Below, one piece after another: positions 37,013-49,537 of a DNA stretch of 64,000 nucleotides (positions are counted from its first letter, which is position 1; every line of letters begins with the position of its first letter). The notes under the pieces were generated by a model. It had not been told where the DNA came from. It was given only the letters and a program-made list of their open reading frames with translations, and searched no databases. Origin of the DNA: Rutidosis leptorrhynchoides (taxonomy: Eukaryota > Streptophyta > Magnoliopsida > Asterales > Asteraceae); NCBI RefSeq assembly GCF_046630445.1, contig NC_092340.1, positions 359,952,001 to 360,016,000 on the forward strand. Reading direction: 5' to 3'. The position numbers were made by a program, and so were the translations under genes.

Positions 37013-37568
37013 ATCTTCTATTCTTTCTCCCTCAATTCATACCTTAAGTATTCTTTAAAATGCTCCATCCCGTTCTGATCCTTGATATACTCTTAATTTT
37101 CACATCTGTCATTCTTCTCTTTCATCTACCACCGAAAGAATCTATTTACTTCTGCTATACCCTTGGGTTTATAGTGTTTTTAATTCTCCCGTGTCTCTAT
37201 ATTACTATCTGCATCGATATACACGGTTTGTAATTTCGGAGTTATTATTGGGCTTTATATTCTTCATTATTTTTCGGAACTTCATGCTTTCGTTTTCTCT
37301 TCCCGACTTTGAGTCAAGCGAGTAATGGTCCGGAATTCATAGGTATGAAATTTGGAATGAACATAGCTAATACTCTAAGAAAGAAATGGTAATGGAATGA
37401 TTTTGATTTGTCAAATTACCAGAATATCCTGGAAAAGACCGAGTCATCAAGAAAAATATTTTCTTGATATGTTTAGAGATTAGATAGAATGTAAGAGTCG
37501 TGTAAATGACACATGATGATGGTACTGTGAATCATCACATTCCATTAGAAACTCAACATGACTTACTG

Positions 37569-37603
37569 TAATATAATGAAGTTGATCAAGTTTCATTATA
37601 TTA
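37569..37603 (-). other. Stem-loop with TAATATAAT/ATTATATTA arms, LARD-B
   Basis: Arms at 37569-37577 and 37595-37603. The stem extends further by pairing of GAA with TTC around a GTTGATCAAG loop. Equivalent to 4040-4074 and similar to 14604-14628. Confidence 0.55.
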
Positions 37604-38151
37604 TACTAATTCATGTATCAGTTCCCAACACTGCTTCAGAACATTCCTATTTTAAACTCGAAGGTTTCAGAATTTAGAAACTAACACAGCTTCTTTTATA
37701 TTGTAACGCAAATATTACAGGGAGATAAATGATCCCAGATAGGAATAGTTGTGAAAATATCTCCAGAAATATGGAGAATATGTATATCAGAAGATATGAA
37801 GATATCTTATAATATCTAAGATAAGATGATGATGAAGAATATCATCTGGAAAGGTTTAGAATAAGGAATAGGGTTCTTACTAACGGTTTTAGTAAGCACT
37901 GAATCATTTGAATTCTTTGAAGGCAGGTTCAGTCCTTGTATTTGTTCTTTGTTTCCTTCACGGTTAGCTCAATCCGTTTTTCAGTATCAAATTTTCTATC
38001 GAGCGTTCCCAACACTCTATTCTTTTATCATCACTTTTGGCCATTAAGACTATTTACTACATGCTGCTTCGTCAGCATCTTCAAAGTTAACGGATCTGGA
38101 TCATTGGTTATCAAACCTAGGTGGTTTCAGAAGAATTGTGTTTTTAGATGA

Positions 38152-38316
38152 TTAAATGATGATGGTAACATGATGGAATATGAAAGGTTCTCCGGTAACG
38201 ACGGTGAAAGGACAACGTATATATATCGAGGTTATAATAAGACTAGTCTTACTGAGAAGTCGAAGTTAACTTGCTGGAGCTGTGACAAAATTGGCTACTT
38301 TGAAAAGGAATCGTAA
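38152..38316 (+). pseudogene. Antisense zinc-knuckle ORF remnant in LARD-B
   Basis: The strand opposite to the element is open for about 54 codons ending TAA at 38314. It contains YNKTSLTEKSKLTCWSCDKI and then GYFEKES: a zinc knuckle with the first two Cys kept, His replaced by Tyr and the last Cys by Ser. The frame in LARD-A (3278-3490) shares YNK, NEKS and WSCDKI. The sense-strand reading of the adjoining region also retains similarity, so the case for antisense coding rests on the knuckle itself. Confidence 0.45.
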
Positions 38317-38659
38317 GGTTGTTCTTGCTAATAAATGGTAAAGAATTCGACGCGGTACGTGTTAAACTATGAATTTGGGTTTGAGAGTTTTTCAGGTGCA
38401 TAAATCTTTTCTTCCATAGATGAAGTACGGCTGGTTCATCTTCTCGGTAGAGGTGTTTTCAAGATTCATAAAAGGTTTGAACGCGGATTGTAATTGTCAA
38501 GGTACAAATGAGGTTTAGGATGAAATAAAGTGGCAAGCTTGAAGAATTGTTTAATTTCATATGTTATAAACAATATTTTAATTCATTTTAATTGTCTAAA
38601 GTTAGCAGTCCAATAGTCCAAGGATTCATATACAGTTATATATATAATATTTGAATTAA

Positions 38660-38860
38660 TTAATACGTATCGTAACCCGTGTATCGGTCTCAGTGTCGAT
38701 CACAACTCAAACCATATATATATTTTGGAATCAACTCCAACCCTGTATAGCCAACTCCCACCTTCACATATAGAGTGTCTATGGTTGTTTCGAAATATAT
38801 ATATAGATGGGTCGATATGATAGGTCGAAACCTTGTATACGTGTCCCGTTATTTAAAGTG
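38660..38860 (-). repeat. C/E-family LTR segment inside LARD-B
   Basis: ATAGAGTGTCTATGGTTG, GGTCGAAACCTTGTATACG and neighbouring blocks match 16890-17060 and 26690-26860 in the LTRs of element C. Counterpart of 2760-2950. Confidence 0.6.
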
Positions 38861-39329
38861 CGTAAAATAAATAAATATGTATCATGACCCGTGTACAACG
38901 TATTGTCTCAGAATTAATCCGATGTATTGTGTACAGATGTCCCGACTTAAAATGCCTAAAAGTAATAACAGAAATTAAATGACGATAAATAAAATTGCAA
39001 GAATGTAAATTGCAATAATATAAATTGCGATAAATAAATCAGTTAGCTGGGAACAGTTAGCTAGGAACAGTTAGCGTGGAATCTTAACAATATTTCAATT
39101 AGTTAATCCGTTTGTTTCTAACAAATTTTATTTTATCCAATGTTTTCTTCATTGTGCCACTTGTTGGATTCTGATAGGTCAAAATTCAAATATGAAATTT
39201 GAATGGAAATGGTTATTCGGTGATGAACGGATACGTATATCGATGGTTGTAAGTAGAATAGTGAATGACCATTAAATCAGATTCGATGAATGTACCGTGT
39301 ACTTATTAATGTGAAATCTAAATATTCCT

Positions 39330-39346
39330 CGGGTACTACCTACCCG
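39330..39346 (-). promoter_or_regulatory. Internal primer-like hairpin, LARD-B
   Basis: CGGGTACTACCTACCCG on the plus strand, 6-bp stem. Minus-strand reading TTTTAACGGGTAGGTAGT repeats the sequence beside the 3' LTR. Confidence 0.6.
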
Positions 39347-39756
39347 TTAAAATATTTTCATCATTAACAGTTTGTTCGAAAGAATTTTTAATTACAATCT
39401 TTATGAAAATATACTTACATATATATTTTCTTCAGATGTAATCATGGATCTAACGAGTCAATAAGATATTAAACTCATTTGATTTATCGTTAATACTAGA
39501 TTACATGATCTCTAAAACATTAGAGATTACATAATCGTCATGTCGAACAAAAATAAATGAGATAGAATGTTACGTAAAGCAAATATATTCGATGTAGAAC
39601 GATATATAGAACGAAGATCATTCTCGAAATATAACCGAGGTTATTGAGGCACGTGATATTGATATCCGAGATACAGGTTGTGATGTTGAGGTTTACGACG
39701 CGGTTATGGTTTGGGGGTGACAAGGGTATTGTCGGCGTTGATGATGGTGATGCTGA

Positions 39757-40086
39757 TTATGCTGCTGGTGCTGCTGCTGGTGTTTGCAACCTTCGCACCA
39801 TGTTCTCCAAAGCCGTCACACGAGCGCGTAGTTCGTTAACTTCTACTTGTACACCGGGATGATTGGCGGTTGGAGCGAGCGAATGAACAAGATTCGAAAT
39901 ATGGGATAATATATAATCGTGACGAGATACTCTAGAGATAAGGAAGAAAATGGTTTCTCGAATAGGTTCGCCGGTAAGTGCTTCAGGTTCATTACCAAGA
40001 GGACAATTTGGTGGATGGAAAGGATCTTCGATGTGAAATGATTTTCGAATATAGGATGATATTCTAACTTCATAGAATATCTATAT
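39757..40086 (-). pseudogene. Coiled-coil-like ORF remnant near the leader of LARD-B
   Basis: About 110 codons are open without a start codon, ending at a TAA near 39757. The translation contains PLGNEPEALTGEP, ISRVSRHDYILSH, then VEVNELRARVTALENMVRRL, which has a heptad pattern of a coiled coil, and an Ala/Pro tail. It corresponds to 1469-2175 in LARD-A, where stops have accumulated. It may be the N-terminal part of a lost gag-like gene. The ATG-started frame at 39843-40073 is a shifted reading of the same DNA. Confidence 0.45.
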
Positions 40087-40414
40087 ATATAGTACTAAAG
40101 ATTCCGTAGACTACGGAGGAACCTACGGCATATGTCAGGCAAGTCTACAGATGCGCTAAGATATGAATTATCAGATACGATAAAATATGAATTCTAGTCT
40201 ATAGACTATCAATACACTAAATGAAGTAAGACGTGTCTAGACTTAAGATTGATAAGCAGGTAATTTCCTAAGGATGATAAGCAGATGATTTCCGACTAGA
40301 GATGATAAGCAAAACTTTTGACAGGCAGACACAGTCAAAGTCCAGACTCACTAATGTATCCTAACAACTACCAGTTAGACACACTAATGGGAGACCTGGT
40401 TCTCTAAGACCAAC

Positions 40415-40426
40415 GCTCTGATACCA
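40415..40426 (-). promoter_or_regulatory. Primer binding site of LARD-B
   Basis: Minus-strand TGGTATCAGAGC, a perfect initiator Met-tRNA complement, two bases after the 5' LTR. Confidence 0.9.
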
Positions 40427-40428
40427 CC

Positions 40429-43400
40429 TGTGAGGACCCGTCCTAATCCTCCTGGACGATGTCGTCAACATTTGGTCCCATTGCGATGATCGACTTCAAG
40501 TAAGGTCTTTAACATGAGCAAATGCACAGCGGAAGACTTAATTTGTACCTGAGAATAACATGCTTTAAAACGTCAACATAAAGTTGGTGAGATATATAGG
40601 TTTGATGCTAGCAGCGTTATAACTATGGACCACAAGATTTAATATAGTTAAACATAATACACTCCTCGTGTATGTAAAAGCAGTTGAGCACTTGGTAACC
40701 ATACTTAACTAAAAGCAATCGCAGCATATTCTTAAATAACCACTACACCGTACCAAGTGTAGTATACGAGAACAAAGTACTGTGCAACCGTTTAAAACTG
40801 GTCGTCCAGCCCGGTTGGGGTTGTCAGGCCCGATAGATCTATCAACAGGATTCGCGTTTACGCTCCTCACGTAAATATTAGCTACCAAGTATAAAGAAAT
40901 ATGCCATGGTACAACTCAACGTAGAATTTATTTTTGATCACTTGTGTCCATAACGTAAATCATAAAATGCATGTATTCTCATCCCAAAATATTTAGAGTT
41001 TAAAAGGGACTATATACTCACCATACTGTATTTCGTAGTAGAAATACATATAACATCATTTAACAAGTATAAGGTTGGCCTCAGATTCATGAACCTATAT
41101 CAAATATATATATATTAACACACTTACTCACAATCAAACAAGTTTATATATTAATACTTTAATAATCTTTATGTCATGTTAATAAACAGATTAATTGTAA
41201 CTATTTTATATATATTATATTTTTAATTCTTATTAAAGTATTTTAATGTATATTATTTATTAAAAATATTATATAATGTTTTAAAGTTAATATTTACCTA
41301 TATGATTATATATTCAAAAATATATTTATATATGCTATTAATATTATAGATAGTAACATTTTAAAGAAAATAGCATGTAATATTAAAATAATCATGATAT
41401 ATGTAGTAAAAATATATTTTGATATAAGTATCTTTTGTTTGTTAAAATAATATTATAATAATACTAAAATAATCATAATACTAATAATTTTAATAAGAGT
41501 GAAAATTTTAATAATGCTAATAAAGATATTACTAATAATAATGATAATATTAGAAATTATACTTTTAATGATAAAAATGATAATTTTAATAATAAGAATG
41601 ATTCTTTTATTATTAATGATAATTTTTAATAAAAGTTTTAAATGATAATGATGTAAACTAGATTAATACTAATGATGGTATTCGTAGTAATAATAGTGTT
41701 AATACTAATTATAATAACTAATGATAATAATAAAACTAATAATAATGATAATAATAATGGGTTGTTAATGGAACTACCTTTGAAATCTCAAAAATATAAC
41801 AAAATGCCCAAGCCGGGACTCGAACCCGCGACCTCTAGAACACCCCACACCCTTCTTAACCGTCCCTCTATCCTTGTTTTTCTGTTTTATTATTAATTCA
41901 AATATTTATAAATCGTGTATTTCGATGCTCATCTTCTTCTTCCTAAAAGTCAATTCAATCTTCAACCATAACCAATCCAGCAATGGATAGTTTATCTAGT
42001 GTTAGGATTTAATATGAAACAGAAACGATCACGATTTATTTAAATAAAGTTTTCATAACAGAATAAAAATAAAAAAAATAAAAAAATATATAGCATCAGA
42101 CTTTAAAAAAAAATTCGATACTTCTCAAACTGCAATTTTGATTTTAAGAACATTTCAGGCTTCGTTTATAATATGAAAAAGACTTTAAATCTTCCCTACA
42201 ATCTATCTGAATCGACAATTTAATTGGAGATTTCAAATTGGGTTCGAATTTTACCAAGAACGAATCTCCGACTTTTAAAAATTAAAATTTGATTTTCAAA
42301 ATTCGTATCTGTTAAATCAAATTGGCATATGAAGTTTTTCAGATAGTTTTAGTAATTAGTTTCTAACACAACCACATTTAAGAATTGTAGAATGGTATTC
42401 AAATTCGAAGTTTTTGATAAAAAGTTCAAGTTTAGAGGTAACGACAGGGTGTTCTTCAGCTTCTGACTTAACTCAATCCAGTTGGAGTATTTCGGTGCAG
42501 TATAGAAGTTTGGTTGATTACAGGAGGTCGTGTGAATGAGCTAATACTGGAATTGATCGAATATAAAGCGACGTGGTATTCAAATTCCCAATCAGACAAC
42601 ATAAGAGGACAGATAAATAAGCAAAAGCAGATAAAACCGAATCCCATTATTATCTGATTGGTACGGTTGATTGAGATGGGTTACAATTTTTATAGACTCA
42701 AACAAAAATTTAATACAGTAATTGGATTTAGATTGAAAACCTATTTTTTTGGGATCCTATGATTTTTATTATGTAGTTATTTATTTATTTATATATGGAA
42801 CTGTAATTATATACACATCCATATCTGTATATATATACATATAACTGATTTTATATTTATATATATCTAAATATCCGTATATTTGAAATCTGTATATATA
42901 TATATATCTGTATCACAAATTTGTATATCAGGTTATATCTGTATTAATGTTTTCATAAATATATATATATATATATCAATTACTGACATATATCTGTTAT
43001 ATTAACTTCGTTAATATATATCTATTTATTAAATCTATTAATATTATTATTTTTTTTTATAAGAATACTAGTAATAAAATTACTAAATATAATGATATTA
43101 ATAATAACTTTATCAAAATTATACTAATAAGGATAAGTAATTATGAAAATGATAATAATATTAATGTTAGTGATTCTAATGATACAAATTACAATAATAT
43201 TAGTAGTAATAGTATGACAATTTATATTTACATCCTATTCCATCATGATGTAAATGATTCTATTGTAGCTGTTGTTATTGAGAAAAATATTATTACTCTA
43301 ACCATTATAGTTTAATCTATAATTTCATTTATTATAATAGATGTTATTAATTACATGATATATATATCATACTAATATCTAATGTCAATGCTTAATATTA

Positions 43401-43618
43401 ATAATTTTTAGTTCAGTTGATTAAGTACTGTTATTTCCAATTATTATATTTATTTGCAAATAATTTGTTCGTGAATCGTCGAGAACAGTCGAAGGTCTAT
43501 TGAATCTATATAAGTGGTTCAAAGATTTTGAGACTCAGCTTTACAGACTTTGCTTATCACGTCGGAAATATATAAAGGTTAAGGTTTAAATTTGGTCAGA
43601 AATTTTCGGGTCATTACA
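40429..43618 (-). repeat. 5' LTR of LARD-B
   Basis: 3190 bp, almost identical to 33451-36626; the length difference is mostly in A-runs near 42075 and TA-runs near 42895 and 42960. It carries its own tRNA-like module, with box B at 41816-41826. Confidence 0.93.
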
Positions 43619-44790
43619 ACGTGAAATGTACGCTATGCTAGGGACCTCCGATTCAAATGAAACTTGTTCTAACATGCTTATATATGAATAACTAGCACAG
43701 AAAAATAGTTCGGAACCCGACCCGAACGTGTTGACTTTTTTGTTGACTTTGACCCAACCAAAGTTTGACTTTTTGTCAAACTTAACCAAATGATTATGCA
43801 ATCTTTCTAACTTGTTTCTATACTTGTATCTTGCATGAAACTTGACAATTTGATTCACATGCTACATAATCGAGTCGTAACGAGCCATAGGACTAATTGA
43901 ACATCTTTGACCTATCGTGTTTACCGTTATTGATACGACCTATTTGTTTAGGTCAAGACTAGCATTGTTCTTTGCACACGTTACTTGTTGGAGTACTTAT
44001 TACTCGTGCACACAAGGTGAGATCATAGTCTCATCTTTCAAACAACTTTTATGCTTTAAACTATGGGATGAGAAACACATACGTATCATACTTTTACACT
44101 TTGAACACAAGTACGAAAACGAACATTCCACGTACGGGTTTGAACAAAAAGCCTCAATTCAATTATCATTAGTTACACTTGCAGGGTGTAAACGAGAACT
44201 TATATTATGTGATCACATGGGCTTGACGAGCCTCATTCGGACGGTTCGCTACCGTTAGCGGATGAAATATATTTTCGAGTATAGTGTATGTTCTAACACT
44301 ACGTAACAGGGTACAAAATAGTTAAGTTTGATAATTGGGTGCCCGCGAAACAAATAACAAACTTTGGAATGCAAATGATTTTGATAATCATCTTATATTA
44401 AATCTTGTGGTTCAAATACAACGTTTACTAAAACACCTATGATTTCACCAACGTTTTCATTGACAGTGTTCTATATGTTTTCTCAGGTCCTTGAATGCTT
44501 AAGGATACATGCTTCCGCTTACTTTTTGATACTTGCTTGGATGTCGAGTATACGTGCATTGTTGGAGCGTCTTTTGACTACTTTTATAAATTGTGTCGCA
44601 TAGGTTTCATTTGTACGTTAAACATTGAAATGTAACTAGTCATTGAACTACTTTTGTAAACTTGAAACATCCTTTTACTTATGAAATGAATGCGACATAT
44701 TTTGGTCAAACGTCACGTTAAAGACTTATGACCACGTAACGGGACCTAAGTAGTCGGCGCCGTCAAACATGATTTGGTCGGGTCGCTACA
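43619..44790 (+). repeat. 3' LTR of element D, second part
   Basis: Begins with the duplicated ACGTG and resumes the sequence corresponding to 13191-14351, ending GGTCGCTACA. Followed by the GATTG target duplication of element D (44791-44795). Confidence 0.9.
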
Positions 44791-44795
44791 GATTG

Positions 44796-45350
44796 AGCAG
44801 GACTTGGGCATTGAACTTTGTCGACGATAACCAGTCTTTATCGGAAGAGATTATTATTTTTATTATTAATTTTTTTTCGAGGTTTGGAACCTAGTCTAGA
44901 TAGGCGGTTCATCCTTACGCCGATTATAAATTAAATATGTATATATAAAATCATAAGTGGGGAGTGGGGTAGTTAAAAATTTAGTGGTGACCAAAAATTA
45001 TAAAGTGGGGTAGGTGAAAAATAAAATAAGAGTAGTGGTTAAAAATGGGGTGGCCCAAAAATTGAAACAAACGAAAAAATTGGGGACATAAGGACAAAGC
45101 GTGCATGTTGCTTTATTTAAAGCAGTATATTGCTTCACTTAATACCACAACTGTAACCAAATGTTGAGTAAACTTCTGTATTCGTCTCCCTTATCAATCT
45201 CTGTGGGAGATTTCAAGATCTAAGAGTTTTTTTTTTTTTGTTTTTTTTAATAAATTGAAGAACAAAAGATTCATAGAAAGAAGACGGGAGCTGAAACGGT
45301 GTATATTTCAACCGTGATGTTGCTGCTCCGATGGTGGTATGACGGTGTAT
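44796..45350. other. Intergenic stretch between elements D and E
   Basis: No convincing gene. 44930-45065 has irregular repeats of a GTGGGGTAG...AAAAAT unit. On the minus strand, GGTTCCAAACCTCG followed by eight A (44870-44890) looks like a weak tRNA-like SINE tail, too degraded to call. ACGGTGTATATTTC followed by AACCGTGAT occurs at 45296-45318 and again across the insertion site of element E. Confidence 0.5.
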
Positions 45351-45355
45351 ATTTC

Positions 45356-48300
45356 TGTAGTGACCCGAACTTTTCCATGTTTATATATATTAATTGAGAT
45401 TGATATTTACATGATTAAATGTTTCCAACATGTTAAGCAATCAAACTTGTTAAGACTTGATTAATTGAAATATGTTTCATATAGACAATTGACCACCCAA
45501 GTTGACCGGTGATTCACGAACGTTAAAACTTGTAAAAACTATATGATGACATATATATGGATATATATATATATATATAGTTAACATGATACTATGATAA
45601 GTAAACATATCATTAAGTATATTAACAATGAACTACATATGTAAAAACAAGACTACTAACTTAATGATTTTTAAACGAGACATATATGTAACGATTATCG
45701 TTGTAAAGACATTTAATGTATATATATCATATTAAGAGATATTCATACATGATAATATCATGATAATATAATAATTTAAAATTTCATTTGATATTATAGA
45801 CATTGGGTTAACAACATTTAACAAGATCGTTAACCTAAAGGTTTCAAAACAACACTTACATGTAACGACTAACGATGACTTAACGACTCAGTTAAAATGT
45901 ATATACATGTAGTGTTTTAATATGTATTTATACACTTTTGAAAGACTTCAATACACTTATCAAAATACTTCTACTTAACAAAAATGCTTACAATTACATC
46001 CTCGTTCAGTTTCATCAACAATTCTACTCGTATGCACCCGTATTCGTACTCGTACAATACACAGCTTTTAGATGTATGTACTATTGGTATATACACTCCA
46101 ATGATCAGCTCTTAGCAGCCCATGTGAGTCACCTAACACATGTGGGAACCATCATTTGGCAACTAGCATGAAATATCTCATAAAATTACAAAAATATGAG
46201 TAATCATTCATGACTTATTTACATGAAAACAAAATTACATATCCTTTATATCTAATCCATACACCAACGACCAAAAACACCTACAAACACTTTCATTCTT
46301 CAATTTTCTTCATCTAATTGATCTCTCTCAAGTTATATCTTCAAGTTCTAAGTGTTCTTCATATATTCTACAAGTTCTAGTTACATAAAATCAAGAATAC
46401 TTTCAAGTTTGCTAGCTCACTTCCAATCTTGTAAGGTGATCATCCAACCTCAAGAAATCTTTGTTTCTTACAGTAGGTTATCATTCTAATACAAGGTAAT
46501 AATCATATTCAAACTTTGGTTCAACTTCTATAACTATAACAATCTTATTTCAAGTGATGATCTTACTTGAACTTGTTTTCGTGTCATGATTCTGCTTCAA
46601 GAACTTCGAGCCATCCAAGGATCCGTTGAAGCTAGATCCATTTTTATCTTTTCCAGTAGGTTTGTCCAAGGAACTTAAGATAGTAATGATATTCATAACA
46701 TCATTCGATTCATACATATAAAGCTATCTTATTCGAAGGTTTAAACTTGTAATCACTCGAACATAGTTTAGTTAATTCTAAACTTGTTCGCAAACAAAAG
46801 TTAATCCTTCTAACTTGACTTTTAAAATCAACTAAACACATGTTCTATATCTATATGATATGCTAACTTAATGATTTAAAACCTGGAAACACGAAAAACA
46901 CCGTAAAACCGGATTTACGCCGTCGTAGTAACACCGCGGGCTGTTTTGGGTTAGTTAATTAAAAACTATGATAAACTTTGATTTAAAAGTTGTTATTCTG
47001 AGAAAATGATTTTTATTATGAACATGAAACTATATCCAAAAATTATGGTTAAACTCAAAGTGGAAGTATGTTTTCTAAAATGGTCATCTAGACGTCGTTC
47101 TTTCGACTGAAATGACTACCTTTACAAAAACGACTTGTAACTTATTTTTCCGACTATAAACCTATACTTTTTCTGTTTAGATTCATAAAATAGAGTTCAA
47201 TATGAAACCATAACAATTTGATTCACTCAAAACGGATTTAAAATGAAGAAGTTATGGGTAAAACAAGATTGGATAATTTTTCTCATTTTAGCTACGTGAA
47301 AATTGGTAACAAATCTATTCCAACCATAACTTAATCAACTTGTATTGTATATTATGTAATCTTGAGATACCATAGACACGTATACAATGTTTCGACCTAT
47401 CATGTCGACACATCTATATATATTTCGGAACAACCATAGACACTCTATATGTGAATGTTGGAGTTAGCTATACAGGGTTGAGGTTGATTCCAAAATATAT
47501 ATAATTTGAGTTGTGATCAATACTGAGATACGTATACACTGGGTCGTGGATTGATTCAAGATAATATTTATCGATTTATTTCTGTACATCTAACTGTGGA
47601 CAACTAGTTGTAGGTTACTAACGAGGACAGCTGACTTAATAAACTTAAAACATCAAAATATATTAAAAGTGTTGTAAATATATTTTGAACATACTTTGAT
47701 ATATATGTATATATTGTTATAGGTTCGTGAATCAACCAGTGGCCAAGTCTTACTTCCCGACGAAGTAAAAATCTGTGAAAGTGAGTTATAGTCCCACTTT
47801 TAAAATCTAATATTTTGGGATGAGAATACATGCAGGTTTTATAAATGATTTACAAAATAGACACAAGTACGTGAAACTACATTCTATGGTTGAATTATCG
47901 AAATCGAATATGCCCCTTTTTATTAAGTCTGGTAATCTAAGAATTAGGGAACAGACACCCTAATTGACGCGAATCCTAAAGATAGATCTATTGGGCCTAA
48001 CAAACCCCATCCAAAGTACCGGATGCTTTAGTACTTCGAAATTTATATCATATCCGAAGGGTGTCCCGGAATGATGGGGATATTCTTATATATGCATCTT
48101 GTTAATGCCGGTTACCAGGTGTTCACCATATGAATGATTTTTATCTCTATGTATGGGATGTGTATTGAAATATGAAATCTTGTGGTCTATTATTATGATT
48201 TGATATATATAGGTTAAACCTATAACTCACCAACATTTTTGTTGACGTTTTAAGCATGTTTATTCTCAGGTGATTATTAAGAGCTTCCGCTGTCGCATAC

Positions 48301-48601
48301 TTAAATAAGGACGAGATTTGGAGTCCATGCTTGTATGATATTGTGTAAAAACTGCATTCAAGAAACTTATTTTGTTGTAACATATTTGTATTGTAAACCA
48401 TTATGTAATGGTCGTGTGTAAACAGGATATTTTAGATTATCATTATTTGATAATCTACGTAAAGCTTTTTAAACCTTTATTGATGAAATAAAGGTTATGA
48501 TTTGTTTTAAAATGAATGTACTCTTTGAAAAACGTCTCATATAGAGGTCAAAACCTCGCAACGAAATCAATTAATATGGAACGTTTTTAATCAATAAGAA
48601 C
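45356..48601 (+). repeat. 5' LTR of element E, 3' end deleted
   Basis: Starts TGTAGTGACCC and runs to AATAAGAAC, where the 3' LTR continues GGGACATTTCA (58409-58419). Here it jumps directly to CAGAATTTTGCATTGG, which in element C lies 30 bases beyond the primer site. AGAAC is present at both ends of the missing piece. Confidence 0.9.
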
Positions 48602-48780
48602 CAGAATTTTGCATTGGTGTGTCTTATCGAGTTTGTTAGGATGCATTAGTGAGTCTGGACTTCGACCGTGTTTACTTGAAAAATGATTGCTTAACAAATT
48701 TTGTTGGAAACTATATATTTTTAACATGTGAATATTATGTGATATATTAATCTCTTAACGCGTTTGATATTATGTGATAG

Positions 48781-49398
48781 ATGTCTACCTCTAAAACAAG
48801 TCCCATTGACTCACCTAATAATAATGAAGAGTCAAATGTAAATTGGAATGATTCGTGGACTGATTCACAAGTTCCCGAAGAGGAACCGGAAGAAGAGTCG
48901 GAACCGGAAGAAGAATCGGAACCGGAAGAAGAATCGGAACCGGAAGAAGAAATAGAACCGGTGGGGGAAATAATAAAACGGTTAAGTAAAATAAAATCCT
49001 CAACCAACCGACCAAGGTTAATTATTGTCAATGGTGTTTCCGCCAAGGAAGCAAAATATTGGGAGGATTACCAATTCTCCGATGAATCGGATTCCGACGA
49101 GAATTCCGATGATGTTATAGAAATTACCCCAACTGAATTTAAAAAGGCAAAAGAAAATAATAAGGGAAAGGGCATAAAAATAGAGAAATCTAATTCCAAC
49201 CCCGATGAACTTTATATGTATCGTCAACCCCCGAAGTCCTTAAGTTGTAACAATGACCCGGGAACCTCTAAACCACCAGGTTTTTCTAAACCAATGTGGA
49301 AAACGACGGCTCGTATTAGGGGAACATCATATATCCCTAGAAACTTGGCAAAACGAACCAAAACCAAAGAAGAAGAAGAAACAAGCGAGTCAGAATAA
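48781..49398 (+). CDS. Acidic leader protein of element E, unknown function
   Basis: Intact frame of 205 residues, the same length as at 24801-25418, starting 180 bases after the LTR remnant. It has four or five EPEEES-type repeats at about residues 38-60, a central SDESDSDENSDD acidic run and a basic segment with IPRNLAKRTK. It ends in a short acidic tail. Differences from the copy in C are substitutions only. It precedes the F-box ORF by 139 bases on the same strand and would be read from the LTR promoter. No homologous family is recognised. Low sequence complexity in the first half calls for caution, but two intact copies support real coding. Confidence 0.72.
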   Translation: MSTSKTSPIDSPNNNEESNVNWNDSWTDSQVPEEEPEEESEPEEESEPEEESEPEEEIEPVGEIIKRLSKIKSSTNRPRLIIVNGVSAKEAKYWEDYQFSDESDSDENSDDVIEITPTEFKKAKENNKGKGIKIEKSNSNPDELYMYRQPPKSLSCNNDPGTSKPPGFSKPMWKTTARIRGTSYIPRNLAKRTKTKEEEETSESE

Positions 49399-49537
49399 GA
49401 TAGTTGTATTCGTGTGGTGTAATATATGTAATATAGTGTGCTTATGCTTTATAATATATGTAAAAATTGCTTGTATTAATAAGTATTTTTTTTTTATGAA
49501 TCTAACTCTTGTCTATTTTATAGTATAAAAACACAAA

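Larger units (their letters stand above)
33451..43618 (-). mobile_element. LARD-B, complete non-autonomous LTR element
   Basis: 10.17 kb, inserted in the 3' LTR of element D with perfect target duplication ACGTG (33446-33450 and 43619-43623); the uninterrupted site is seen in the other D LTR near 13190. LTRs are 33451-36626 and 40429-43618, with TG...CA ends and only a handful of differences, so this is probably the youngest insertion in the window. The 3.8-kb internal part (36627-40428) encodes no gag-pol domain and is homologous to that of LARD-A. Primer site, leader, internal hairpin and 3' palindrome are all intact, so the copy could in principle be mobilised by another element's proteins. 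Confidence 0.92.
12057..44790 (+). mobile_element. Element D, Ty3/gypsy chromovirus, split by two insertions
   Basis: LTR (12057-14351), primer site, gag (14772-15825), protease to integrase and chromodomain (28872-32290), plus-strand primer and 3' LTR (32326-33450 joined to 43624-44790). The GATTG duplications lie outside. Its own sequence is about 9.5 kb; the rest is element C (15826-28866) and LARD-B (33451-43618). The gag-pol frame stays in register across the element C insertion, and the 3' LTR pieces rejoin exactly at ACGTG. A single frame with five nonsense codons shows it is dead. The C-terminal chromodomain and order PR-RT-RH-INT place it among chromoviruses, probably the Tekay/Del lineage. 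Confidence 0.9.
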
